A DNA stretch of 60,190 nt from Pseudomonas syringae pv. cilantro (lineage in GTDB: Bacteria; Pseudomonadota; Gammaproteobacteria; Pseudomonadales; Pseudomonadaceae), in NCBI RefSeq assembly GCF_001293775.1, contig NZ_LGLN01000013.1:364534-424723 (forward strand), written 5' to 3'. Both the position numbers and the translations under genes were made by a program. The notes below the pieces were generated by a model. It was not told the origin of the DNA and made no database searches. It saw only the letters and a list, made by a program, of their open reading frames with translations. This document shows, in pieces, positions 36,657 through 45,603 of this stretch; position 1 is the stretch's first letter, and each line of letters starts with the position of its first letter.

Positions 36657-37681
36657 GCGTGGGCGTTGCGCTCGTGGGCAGCGCTTAACCACAGGGGAAT
36701 GCGCCGTTCGAGGTAATAGCCCGGATTGCGCAGCGAGCCCTCGACGAAACCGACATGTCCGCCTTTGGCATGCAGTTCGAATTCGGTGCAGGACGACAGC
36801 TCGCTCGGTTCGGGCAGGCTGTGAGGGAAGACGAACGGGTCGTCACTGGCCTGGATAATCAGCGTCGGCGTCTCGATCTGCCCCAGGTAGTAGCGGCTGG
36901 ACGCTCTGCGGTAATAATCCGTGGCATCCGCGAAACCGTGCAGCGGCGCGGTCACTCGGCCATCGAAGTCCCAGAACGTGCGCATGTTCTCCAGCGAGCC
37001 GAGGGCTGCCAGCTCGGCGAGCCCTTCGGTCAGCCCTTCATGCTGAAAGCGCTGCTGTTTTTCGCGAACGTAGGCGAGCATTGCGCGCATGAAATGCCGC
37101 TGATAAACCTTGGAAAAGCCCTGGCTGATACGGTTGGCGCATTCATCCAGGCGAAATGGCACTGACACGGCAACCGCACCCAGCAAGTCGCTGTGTCTGC
37201 CGGTTTCGCCCAGGTATTTGAGCAGCACATTGCCGCCCAGCGAATAGCCGGCGGCGTACAGCTTTGCCAACGGGCGCTTTGTTTTCAAGTGGGCGATCAC
37301 TTCAGCCAGATCCTCGCTGGCCCCGGAGTGATAACTGCGTGACAGCAGATTCGGCTCGCCCGAGCAGCCCCGCCAGTTCAGCGCCACGCTGGCCCAGCCC
37401 CGCGCCGCCATGGCTTTTTGCAGCCCCGCGACATAGGGCGAGTTGGACGACCCGGTCAGGCCATGCAGCACCAGCACCAGCGGCGCATCGGCTGCATCCG
37501 GTCCGTGCCAGTCCATGTCCAGAAAGTCCCCGTCCTTCAGCCACAACCGCTCGCGCGTCCGCGCCAGCAGCGTCGGCTTGCGTAACAGCGGTCCCCACAG
37601 GGTTTGCAGATGCGGGTTGCTCATCCCGGTAGCCGGAGTGAAAGGGTGTGCATGGGACAGAAAAGTGGCGCGTGTAGGCAC
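36653..37681 (-). CDS. YheT-family alpha/beta hydrolase
   Basis: A 342-residue hydrolase of the YheT/UPF0017 group. It has NPHLQTLWG near the N-terminus, the oxyanion region VLHGLTGSSNSPYVAGL, and the nucleophile elbow AGYSLGGNVLLKY. Asp in QASDDPF and His in KGGHVGF complete the triad. Substrate unknown; relatives are esterase-like. It is convergent with sseA. Confidence 0.88.
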   Translation of the reverse strand: MPTRATFLSHAHPFTPATGMSNPHLQTLWGPLLRKPTLLARTRERLWLKDGDFLDMDWHGPDAADAPLVLVLHGLTGSSNSPYVAGLQKAMAARGWASVALNWRGCSGEPNLLSRSYHSGASEDLAEVIAHLKTKRPLAKLYAAGYSLGGNVLLKYLGETGRHSDLLGAVAVSVPFRLDECANRISQGFSKVYQRHFMRAMLAYVREKQQRFQHEGLTEGLAELAALGSLENMRTFWDFDGRVTAPLHGFADATDYYRRASSRYYLGQIETPTLIIQASDDPFVFPHSLPEPSELSSCTEFELHAKGGHVGFVEGSLRNPGYYLERRIPLWLSAAHERNAHA

Positions 37682-38047
37682 GGTATTGCTCGACGATCAA
37701 TTCAAGGGCTGGCGCGATACGTTGCCACTAAGTGGGCCGGGATGTAAGTGGGGGAATGACCTCTTCAGGAGGATTTCCCCCGGACGGGGAGGACAAACAT
37801 TTCCATGGGGGCAGTTCTCGGGCATTTGGTGAGTCCGGTAGAGGTGCCATTGCCCAACAAATTAAAACTGCGGCATTTGAGCCGAGTCAACGGCTGCAGC
37901 GTAAGACGAATCTTTAATGCCTGCACGAATTTGGTCTTGAGCGGATAAAGCACAAATATGAGCGCTTTCAAGGTATCGAGTACTACACATCACCTCAGTC
38001 AGGCGATACTGTGCGCTCTCTGAATACACGCATAAAGGAAACCTCTG
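37682..38047. other. Intergenic region before the ATPase cassette, with a hairpin
   Basis: About 365 bases without a supported gene. A composite hairpin lies at 37750-37781: GGGGGAA pairs with TTCCCCC, and inside it CCTC pairs with GAGG around TTCA. Base composition shifts towards A+T from about 37850. A good ribosome site (AAAGGAAA) precedes the ATPase start; I could not place its promoter confidently. Confidence 0.5.
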
Positions 38048-39100
38048 ATGCTCAAGACCCTGAGCGTTAAAAATCTCACGGTTTTCCGAGAGCTGAACCT
38101 CATCTGTAGCCCCGGTCTCAATGTCATCGTCGGGGAAAATGGCATGGGTAAAACCCACTTGCTCAAGGTTGCCTATGCACTGATCGCCACTAGTGCCGAG
38201 GCGGCAAAAAAGGGCAGCGTGGCAGAGCCCACCAAGACCTATCTGCAGAAAGCCTATGCGGAAAAACTGACAGGTGTTTTCAGGCCTGAATCGGTTGGCA
38301 GACTGGCACGCCGCAAGCAGGGTCGTGGCAGGTGCGAAATTTCATTGACGTTCGATCAAAGCGCTCTTGATACCCGTATCAGTTTTGCGACGAGCGCTAA
38401 AACGGATGTCCAGATAGAAAAGCTTTCCGAAAAATGGGATGAGCAGAGTCCGCTCTATCTGCCGACTCGGGAACTGCTGACAATTTTCCCCGGCTTTGTC
38501 TCTGTTTATGAGGGGCACTACCTTGAATTCGAGGAGACCTGGCGAGACACATGCTTGCATCTTGGCTCCCCGACCTTGAAGGGGTCGCGGGAGAAATGGG
38601 CCGCTCAAATATTGGAGCCGATCGAGCAGGCACTGGGCGGGAAAGTTGTTCTGGATAACAACGGGCGTTTTTATTTGAACATCCCGGGCAGCGGATCCAT
38701 GGAAATGCCGCTGGTAGCGGAGGGGCTTAGAAAACTGGCGATGTTGGCCCGCCTGATTGCCACAGGCTCTGTTCTCGACAAAGGGTATCTTTTCTGGGAT
38801 GAGCCAGAGGCGAATCTTAATCCGCGTTTGATCCGGTTGGTGGCAAGCGTGATACATGCGCTTTCCAGTCAGGGTGTTCAAGTATTCATCGCGACACACA
38901 GCTTCTTCCTGCTCAAGGAGCTTGATCTGCTCTCCAGGCAAAAGCCTTTTCCACTTCAGTACTGGGGGCTTAAAAGAGAGGACGGTGCGGAGGGAGTTTC
39001 AGTCGAGCAAGCCGATGCGCTGGATGGCCTTTCAAAGTTGGTCATGCTGGATGAGGAGCTTGCTCAGTACGATCGTGAGCTTGATATTGCCAATGGCTGA
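38048..39100 (+). CDS. ABC/SMC-like AAA ATPase of a two-gene cassette
   Basis: A 350-residue P-loop ATPase. Walker A is GENGMGKT (29-36), a signature-like AEGLRKLAMLARL sits at about 224-236, Walker B is YLFWDEPEANLNP with Asp251/Glu252, and the switch histidine is in IATHSFF (284). This is the layout of SMC/ABC-like ATPases of the OLD/AAA_15 type that drive many phage-defence systems. No Toprim or HNH domain is attached. Its stop overlaps the next gene by 8 bases. Codon use is looser and A+T-richer than flanking genes. Confidence 0.85.
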   Translation: MLKTLSVKNLTVFRELNLICSPGLNVIVGENGMGKTHLLKVAYALIATSAEAAKKGSVAEPTKTYLQKAYAEKLTGVFRPESVGRLARRKQGRGRCEISLTFDQSALDTRISFATSAKTDVQIEKLSEKWDEQSPLYLPTRELLTIFPGFVSVYEGHYLEFEETWRDTCLHLGSPTLKGSREKWAAQILEPIEQALGGKVVLDNNGRFYLNIPGSGSMEMPLVAEGLRKLAMLARLIATGSVLDKGYLFWDEPEANLNPRLIRLVASVIHALSSQGVQVFIATHSFFLLKELDLLSRQKPFPLQYWGLKREDGAEGVSVEQADALDGLSKLVMLDEELAQYDRELDIANG

Positions 39101-39680
39101 TGTAGTTGAAGGCACGTTAACATTTTCATTTCCTGATGACTGGCAGGTCATCAAGTTCGACGAGACTCTCTGGTACACCGAACGCATGAAGAGAAGCCTC
39201 AAAGGCATGGATATTCTTGCTGCAAAAGAAAATAGCCATTGGTGGATAGAGATTAAGGACTGCGTTGGTTACGAGCCGGACAACTTGCCAAGAATGTCAG
39301 AAACCCTACCGGTCTCGGTGGTGACGGCCAAACAATGGCTTGATGCTCAGGCATTTGCGGCGCAAGTGAAAGTACAGCGACGGAAGCTGTTTATTATCGA
39401 TGAGGTCATGCAGAAGTTTCGAGATACATTGGTATCTGTTGTAGTGGCACACAGGGAAATCGATGGCGAGCTGTCTTCCTACACAGCGCCAGCCAGAAGT
39501 GGCCAGGGGTTGGTAATTGTTCTGCTTCTTACATGGTCAGCTCGAGATTATGGTCGTCTGGCAGCTCGTTTGAAGATGAAGCTGGATATGGCGTTGAAAC
39601 CCTACGGCTTAACGGGCTTTGTAGTGGACGAGACCTGTAGAGTCCCTGGGCTCGATCTGATCGTAAGTAGAGCTGTCTGA
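39093..39680 (+). CDS. Putative PD-(D/E)xK nuclease partner of the ATPase
   Basis: 195 residues from ATG 39093, which overlaps the ATPase stop by 8 bases. I recognise no named family. The N-terminal 60 residues contain GMDILAAKENSHWWIEIKD: Asp40, then Glu53-x-Lys55 at the end of a hydrophobic strand, the spacing seen in PD-(D/E)xK nuclease-like folds. The rest is mixed alpha/beta with no transmembrane segment. Being tightly coupled to an ABC-like ATPase, it is plausibly the effector of a defence module. The nuclease call rests on motif reading only. Confidence 0.65.
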   Translation: MADVVEGTLTFSFPDDWQVIKFDETLWYTERMKRSLKGMDILAAKENSHWWIEIKDCVGYEPDNLPRMSETLPVSVVTAKQWLDAQAFAAQVKVQRRKLFIIDEVMQKFRDTLVSVVVAHREIDGELSSYTAPARSGQGLVIVLLLTWSARDYGRLAARLKMKLDMALKPYGLTGFVVDETCRVPGLDLIVSRAV

Positions 39681-39746
39681 CAGACATTCACAGCTATCAG
39701 CGCAGTGAAACTTCACAGACTTCCATGAGAAGTCTGTGAGCCCTGA

Positions 39747-40331
39747 TTACCCCCGCTGCCACAACGCGTAATACACCTGACCAGCCTTTTTCTCGCGGTG
39801 CAATCGCCAACTGCCGGGCAGGCCGGTGGTCGATGGCGGGGTTTCGCTTTCGGTGTAGATCCAGGCCGTGTCGGCCAGCCAGCCTCGGGTTTCCAGCAGG
39901 TTGCAGGCGGAGGCCAGCAAGCCCTGGTGGAAGGGCGGGTCGAGGAAGACCAGGTCGAAAGGCGTTGCGACAGCGGTTTCCAGATGGCGCAGAGCGTCGG
40001 TCTGGGAAACCTGGCCGCTGGTGCAGTTCAGGGCGTTGAGGTTCTGGCGCAGGCTGGCGATGGCCGCTGCGTTGTTGTCCAGCGCCAGGCCCATGCTGGC
40101 GCCACGCGACAGGGCTTCGAAAAACAGCGCGCCGCTGCCGGTGAAGACATCCAGCACTTTGGCGCCGGCAATGTGCGGCGCGAGCCAGTTGAACAGCGTT
40201 TCGCGCACGCGATCCGGCGTCGGGCGCAGGCCGGGGGCGTCCGGGAAGGTCAGGCGGCGGCTGCCCCATTCCCCCCCGATGATACGAAGCTGACCCAGGC
40301 CGTTATGGCCCTTCGGACGTGGATTGGCCAT
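39747..40331 (-). CDS. rsmD: 16S rRNA m2G966 methyltransferase
   Basis: A 194-residue SAM methyltransferase. LRIIGGEWGSRRL and RPTPDRVRETLFNWL open the protein as in RsmD; VLDVFTGSGALFFEALSRG binds SAM and LVFLDPPF is the catalytic (D/N)PPF motif. Its ATG overlaps the stop of the upstream M16 peptidase as ATGA, so it is the last gene of that operon. Confidence 0.94.
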   Translation of the reverse strand: MANPRPKGHNGLGQLRIIGGEWGSRRLTFPDAPGLRPTPDRVRETLFNWLAPHIAGAKVLDVFTGSGALFFEALSRGASMGLALDNNAAAIASLRQNLNALNCTSGQVSQTDALRHLETAVATPFDLVFLDPPFHQGLLASACNLLETRGWLADTAWIYTESETPPSTTGLPGSWRLHREKKAGQVYYALWQRG

Positions 40332-41824
40332 CAGTGTTCCGGGACCCCTACAGGTTGGCGAGCAGGTTTGTCGGTCGGCGCGGGCAGCGGCTTTTGCTCC
40401 ACCGTCGGGCCAACGCTGACGATGACCATCTTGTCGGCGCTCAGATGCTTGCTCATCGCCGCTTTGACCTGTTCGACCGTCACGCTCTGCGCGGCGGTCA
40501 TGTAGTCTTCCAGGTAAGTCAGCGGCAAGTCATAAAAGCCGATAGCGCCCAACTGGCCGACGATGGCCGAGTTACTGGCGGCGGTGAGCGGGAAACTGCC
40601 GGTCAGCTCACGTTTCACGTCATCGAGTTCTTTCTGGGTCGGACCGTTGGCGAGGAAATCGCGGACGATGTCCTGCACCAGCTTGAGGGTGTTTTCGCTC
40701 ATTTCCGCACGGGTTTGCAGACCGATCATGAACGGCCCGGCGACTTGCATGGCCGTGAAACCGGACGAGACGCCGTAGGTCAGGCCGCGTTTCTCACGCA
40801 CTTCGGTCATCAGGCGACTGCCGAAGCCACCGCCGCCGAGTACCGAGTTACCGACGGTCAGCGCTGCGTAATCCGGATCGTTACGGTCGATGCCCAGTTG
40901 CGCGAGCATCAGGTGGGTCTGGTTGGAAGCGAACTCGATGTGCGTAGGGCCTGCCTTGGGCTCGACCGGATCGGCCACCTTGGCCAGCGCCGGACCTTTT
41001 GGCAGCGAAGCGGAAACCTGCGCGGCGATGGCTTGCGCTTCATCCCGTGACAGGTCGCCGACCAGCGCAATGACCGCATTGCCCGCCGCATAAGCCTTGC
41101 TGTGGAAGGCCTTGAGCTGGGCAAGCGTAATGGCATTGATGCTTTTGACATCACCTTCGCTCGGGTGAGCATAAGGATGATCGCCATACAGACGCTCGAA
41201 CAGCGCCTTGTTGCCGATAGCGGCCGGGCTCTGTTTCTGGCTTTCGAGGCTGTCGATCAACTGGTTTTTGATACGCGCCAGCGAGTCGGCAGGGAAGGTC
41301 GGTTTGCCGACCACTTCGCCGAACAGCTTCAAGGCCGGATCACGCTTGTCGACCGCACTCAGGCTGCGCAGCGAGGCAACGGCCATGTCGCGATAGGAAC
41401 CGTTGCCGAAATCTGCGCCCAAGCCTTCAAAGCCCTGAGCGATGGCGCTGACGTCCTTGCCTTTCACGCCTTCGTTGAGCATGGCATTGGTGAGCAGGGC
41501 GATGCCGGGTGATTTCTGGTCCTGGCTGCTGCCAGCGGCAAAGATCAGGCGCATGTCGAACATCGGCAGCTCGCGGGACTCGACGAACAGCACCTTGGTG
41601 CCTTCGGCGGTGTTCCAGGTCTGGATGTTCAGCGCACGGCGGGCGGGCGCCTTGCCATCCAGTTCTTTCAGGGTTTGCAGGTTGCTGCCCAGTGTCGGCG
41701 TGGTCTGGGCTGGTTCGGCAACAGCGGCGTTATCGGCCAGCACCGGCTGGGCAATGAAGGCCCCCAGCGAGCTAGCCAGGATCAGGCCGAGCAGCGCATG
41801 ACGTGGAGCATTGCGCTTGATCAT
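40331..41824 (-). CDS. M16-family peptidase, non-catalytic partner
   Basis: A 497-residue M16 protein with a signal peptide (ILASSLGAFIAQPVLA). The position of the HxxEH zinc motif is replaced (PGIALLTNAMLNEG), so it should not bind zinc by itself. The C-terminal half has RGLTYGVSSGF, the substrate-binding RY-type region of the family. It overlaps the catalytic paralogue by ATGA and probably forms a heterodimer with it in the periplasm. Confidence 0.88.
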   Translation of the reverse strand: MIKRNAPRHALLGLILASSLGAFIAQPVLADNAAVAEPAQTTPTLGSNLQTLKELDGKAPARRALNIQTWNTAEGTKVLFVESRELPMFDMRLIFAAGSSQDQKSPGIALLTNAMLNEGVKGKDVSAIAQGFEGLGADFGNGSYRDMAVASLRSLSAVDKRDPALKLFGEVVGKPTFPADSLARIKNQLIDSLESQKQSPAAIGNKALFERLYGDHPYAHPSEGDVKSINAITLAQLKAFHSKAYAAGNAVIALVGDLSRDEAQAIAAQVSASLPKGPALAKVADPVEPKAGPTHIEFASNQTHLMLAQLGIDRNDPDYAALTVGNSVLGGGGFGSRLMTEVREKRGLTYGVSSGFTAMQVAGPFMIGLQTRAEMSENTLKLVQDIVRDFLANGPTQKELDDVKRELTGSFPLTAASNSAIVGQLGAIGFYDLPLTYLEDYMTAAQSVTVEQVKAAMSKHLSADKMVIVSVGPTVEQKPLPAPTDKPARQPVGVPEH

Positions 41825-43173
41825 TTGGCTTTCTCCTCAGGCAAAACGTGCGCAACGCTGAGGCGCTCACGGGTGAAGTAGGTATTGGCAGCTTTCTGAA
41901 TGTCCTGCGGGGTCACGCTCTGCAGGTCTTCCAGCTCCTTGTCCATCAGTTTCCAGGACAGGCCGACGGTTTCCAGCTCGCCGATCATGGTCGCCTGGCT
42001 GGTGATCGAATCGCGCTCGTACACCACGCCGGCAATCACCTGGGCGCGGACGCGCTCAAGTTCTTCAGCGGACGGTGCCTTGGTTTTCAAATCATCGAGC
42101 AGGCGCCAGATGCCAGCTTCGACATCGGCCAGGGTCTTCTTCTTTTGCATGTTCGGCGTGGCGCTGATCATGAACAGACTGTCGCCACGGGCAAAGGCGT
42201 CATAACGCGACGAGGCACCGGAGACCAGTTCTTCGCCCCGTTCCAGTCGTGCCGGAATGCGGGCGCTGTAGCCACCGTCCAGCAGGGCGGCGATCAGACG
42301 CAGGGCGTTGGCCGAGCGTGGATCTTCAGCGGTCGCGACGCTCGGCACGTTGAAGCCGTAAATCAGGCTAGGCAGCTGGGTTTTGACGTGCAGGGTGATC
42401 TTGCGCTCGCCGGGTTCGGCCAGCTCGAGCGGTTTTTTCGAGGGCGGCACATCGCGGCGCGGGATCGGCCCGAAGAAGCGTTCTGCCAGCGCCTTGACTT
42501 CATCTGCCTGCACATCACCGACCACCACCAGCGTGGCGTTGTTCGGGGTGTACCAGGATTCATACCAATGGCGCAGTTCTTCAACCTTCATGCGCTCCAG
42601 GTCCGCCATCCAGCCGATGGTCGGCGTGTGATAGCCGCTGGCCGGGTAGGCCATCGCCTTGAAACGTTCGAAGGCCTTGCCCATCGGCTTGTCATCGGTG
42701 CGCAGGCGACGCTCTTCCTTGATGACTTCAATTTCGCGACTGAACTCGTCGGGCGGCAGCTTCAGCGTCGCCATGCGATCGGCTTCCAGCTCCAGCGCCA
42801 CGCTCAGGCGGTCACGGGCCAGCACTTGATAGTAGGCGGTGTAGTCATCGCTGGTGAAAGCATTCTCTTCGGCACCCAGATCGCGCAGAATCAGCGAGGA
42901 TTCTCCCGGTCCGGTCTTGCTGCTGCCTTTGAACATCATGTGTTCAAGCGCATGGGACAGACCGGTCTGGCCCGGCGTTTCGTAGCTGGAGCCGACCTTG
43001 TACCAGATCTGGGAAACGACCACCGGTGCGCGGTGATCTTCGCGGACAACGACTTTCAATCCGTTGTCGAGGGTGAATTCACGGGTCGGTTGCGGATCAG
43101 CAGCCAGTGCTGTCAATGGCAGACAAACTGTGCTGAGCAGCAGGCCTGCGGCGCGGCGGGCTAGAGCATTCAT
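41821..43173 (-). CDS. M16-family zinc peptidase, catalytic subunit
   Basis: A 450-residue periplasmic peptidase with a signal peptide (LLLSTVCLPLTALA). It has the inverted zinc motif HALEHMMFKGS (HxxEH, about residue 81) and the downstream glutamate in ENAFTSDDYTAYY. It is followed by its inactive paralogue, a common pairing in M16 enzymes. It lies divergent from ftsY. Natural substrate unknown. Confidence 0.9.
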   Translation of the reverse strand: MNALARRAAGLLLSTVCLPLTALAADPQPTREFTLDNGLKVVVREDHRAPVVVSQIWYKVGSSYETPGQTGLSHALEHMMFKGSSKTGPGESSLILRDLGAEENAFTSDDYTAYYQVLARDRLSVALELEADRMATLKLPPDEFSREIEVIKEERRLRTDDKPMGKAFERFKAMAYPASGYHTPTIGWMADLERMKVEELRHWYESWYTPNNATLVVVGDVQADEVKALAERFFGPIPRRDVPPSKKPLELAEPGERKITLHVKTQLPSLIYGFNVPSVATAEDPRSANALRLIAALLDGGYSARIPARLERGEELVSGASSRYDAFARGDSLFMISATPNMQKKKTLADVEAGIWRLLDDLKTKAPSAEELERVRAQVIAGVVYERDSITSQATMIGELETVGLSWKLMDKELEDLQSVTPQDIQKAANTYFTRERLSVAHVLPEEKAK

Positions 43174-43429
43174 TCGTAGTTCGAACCTGTAAGACGGCCC
43201 GCGTGAACTTAGCGTCGGCGGGCGCGGGGGTGTTAGGATACTGATCCGTTTGCTTCAGAGACAGCCTTCACTGGCCGATTGCGAGTGAAACCTGTCTGAA
43301 ACGCAGGTAAAGGTAGCTGCACAAGCGGCCGCTGAGTGAACAAGACGTCCTGAATGCAGTCTGTTTTGCATGTCAAAATTTTTCCGGGTCGCCCTCTGGC
43401 GTTCCGCAACCTTGAGATAGCCGTCCTCC

Positions 43430-44935
43430 ATGTTTGGTTCCAACGACGACAAGAAGACCCCAGCTGCGGCTGGAGAGAAGAAAGGCCTGTTCGGATGGCT
43501 GCGCAAGAAGCCGCAGGAAGCCGAGCCAACGCCACCCGAGTCGACCCCGACGCAGCCTGAACCGACTGTCGAAACGACGCCGCAGGCAGAGCCTTCTGTC
43601 GCCTCGCCGTCTGTGCCGGAAACGGTAGCTGAAGGCGCCGCTGCTGCACCGCAAGCGCCGGTCGAGCCAGGTGAGCCGTCGCCGCAGCCGTGGCTGACCT
43701 TGCCGGTTGCGGAAGAACCGGTGGCACTCCGTGATGACCGCGCACCGCATGTCGTCCCGGTGCTCCCGGAGCAGACCCACTTTTATAAGGGCGCCGAGCC
43801 CGAAGTGGCTGAGCCGGTCGAGATTGTACCGGTTGTCTCCGAGCCTGTAGTCGAGAGCGTTCCGGCCAGTATGTCCGCGCTGGAACCGGTCCAGCCAGCG
43901 CCCCGCCAGCCAGAACCTGCTCCTGTAGTCGTGCCACCCGTTCAGGATGCCATTCCGGCGCCCGTTCCTGCACCGGCCCCGGTTCAGGAGCCCGAAAATA
44001 CCAAGGTCGGCTTCTTTGCCCGCCTCAAACAAGGCTTGTCGAAAACCAGCGCCAGCATCGGCGAAGGTATGGCCAGCCTGTTTCTCGGCAAAAAAGCCAT
44101 CGATGATGACCTGCTGGAGGAAATCGAAACCCGTCTGCTGACCGCAGACGTGGGCGTCGAGGCCACCTCGGTCATCATTCAGAGCCTGACCCAGAAGGTC
44201 GCCCGCAAGCAACTGACCGACGCGCAGGCTTTGTACACCTCGTTGCAAGGTGAGCTGGCTGCGATGCTCAAGCCGGTCGAGCAGCCGCTGGTGATCAAGG
44301 CCGAGCACAAACCGTTCGTGATTCTGGTGGTGGGCGTCAATGGCGCAGGCAAGACCACGACCATCGGCAAGCTGGCCAAGAAGCTGCAGCTGGAAGGCAA
44401 GAAGGTCATGCTGGCAGCGGGCGACACGTTCCGCGCTGCCGCTGTCGAGCAACTGCAGGTGTGGGGCGAACGTAACCATATTCCGGTCATTGCCCAGCAC
44501 ACCGGTGCCGATTCCGCTTCGGTCATCTTCGATGCCGTGCAGGCTGCCAAGGCGCGTGGTATCGACGTGTTGATCGCCGACACCGCCGGTCGCCTGCACA
44601 CCAAAGACAACCTGATGGAGGAATTGAAGAAGGTGCGCCGCGTGATCGGCAAACTCGACGCCGACGCCCCTCATGAAGTCCTGCTGGTGCTTGACGCCGG
44701 TACTGGTCAAAACGCTATCAATCAGGCCAGACAATTCAACCAGACGGTCACCCTGACCGGGCTGGCGCTCACTAAACTGGATGGCACAGCCAAAGGCGGT
44801 GTGATTTTCGCCCTGGCCAAGCAGTTTGGCCTGCCAATTCGCTACATCGGTGTAGGTGAAGGGATCGACTATCTGCGCACCTTCGAAGCCGAACCCTTTG
44901 TTCAGGCTCTGTTTGCGGAGCGGGAGCGTCCATGA
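43430..44935 (+). CDS. ftsY: Signal recognition particle receptor FtsY
   Basis: A 501-residue SRP-receptor GTPase that brings ribosomes making membrane proteins to the translocon. Residues 1-190 are a long Pro/Glu/Val-rich acidic A domain; the NG domain follows (about 200-500) with Walker A GVNGAGKTTTIGKLA, DTAGRLHTKDNLMEEL, and TKLDGTAKGG. The A domain is rich in low-complexity PEP repeats. The stop overlaps ftsE as ATGA. Confidence 0.96.
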   Translation: MFGSNDDKKTPAAAGEKKGLFGWLRKKPQEAEPTPPESTPTQPEPTVETTPQAEPSVASPSVPETVAEGAAAAPQAPVEPGEPSPQPWLTLPVAEEPVALRDDRAPHVVPVLPEQTHFYKGAEPEVAEPVEIVPVVSEPVVESVPASMSALEPVQPAPRQPEPAPVVVPPVQDAIPAPVPAPAPVQEPENTKVGFFARLKQGLSKTSASIGEGMASLFLGKKAIDDDLLEEIETRLLTADVGVEATSVIIQSLTQKVARKQLTDAQALYTSLQGELAAMLKPVEQPLVIKAEHKPFVILVVGVNGAGKTTTIGKLAKKLQLEGKKVMLAAGDTFRAAAVEQLQVWGERNHIPVIAQHTGADSASVIFDAVQAAKARGIDVLIADTAGRLHTKDNLMEELKKVRRVIGKLDADAPHEVLLVLDAGTGQNAINQARQFNQTVTLTGLALTKLDGTAKGGVIFALAKQFGLPIRYIGVGEGIDYLRTFEAEPFVQALFAERERP

Positions 44936-45603
44936 TTCGATTCGAGCAGGTCGGTAAGCGCTATCCGAATGGACACGTCGGGTTGCATGAACTGAGCTTT
45001 CGAGTACGTCGCGGCGAGTTTCTGTTTGTCACCGGTCACTCCGGTGCGGGCAAAAGCACGCTGCTGCGCCTGTTGCTGGCCATGGAGCGCCCGACAACCG
45101 GCAAACTGATGCTGGCCGGTCAGGACCTTGGGCAGATCAGCAATGCGCAGATCCCCTTTTTGCGCCGCCAGATCGGTGTGGTGTTTCAGAATCACCAGTT
45201 GCTGTTTGATCGCACGGTGTTCAATAACATCGCCTTGCCGTTGCAGATCCTCGGCCTGTCCAAGCCAGAGATCGCCAAACGGGTCGATTCGGCGCTGGAT
45301 CGCGTGGCCTTGTCCGACAAGGCCGAGCTGTACCCCGGTGACCTGTCCACCGGCCAGCAACAGCGCATCGGTATCGCCCGCGCCATCGTCCATCGCCCGG
45401 CCTTGCTGCTGGCGGATGAGCCGACCGGTAACCTCGATCCACGTCTGGCAGCAGAAATCATGGGCGTGTTCGAAGACATCAATCGACTGGGGACCAGCGT
45501 GCTGATCGCCAGTCACGACCTGGCGTTGATCGCCCGCATGCGTCATCGCATGCTGACTCTGCAACGCGGTCGCTTGATCGGTGACGGGGAGGCCGGAGTA
45601 TGA
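44932..45603 (+). CDS. ftsE: Cell division ABC ATPase FtsE
   Basis: A 223-residue ABC ATPase. Walker A GHSGAGKST, Q-loop VVFQNHQLL, signature LSTGQQQRIGIARA and Walker B LLLADEPTGNLD are all present. FtsE pairs with FtsX at the divisome to control periplasmic murein hydrolases. Overlaps both ftsY and ftsX by ATGA, so the three genes are translationally coupled. Confidence 0.96.
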   Translation: MIRFEQVGKRYPNGHVGLHELSFRVRRGEFLFVTGHSGAGKSTLLRLLLAMERPTTGKLMLAGQDLGQISNAQIPFLRRQIGVVFQNHQLLFDRTVFNNIALPLQILGLSKPEIAKRVDSALDRVALSDKAELYPGDLSTGQQQRIGIARAIVHRPALLLADEPTGNLDPRLAAEIMGVFEDINRLGTSVLIASHDLALIARMRHRMLTLQRGRLIGDGEAGV

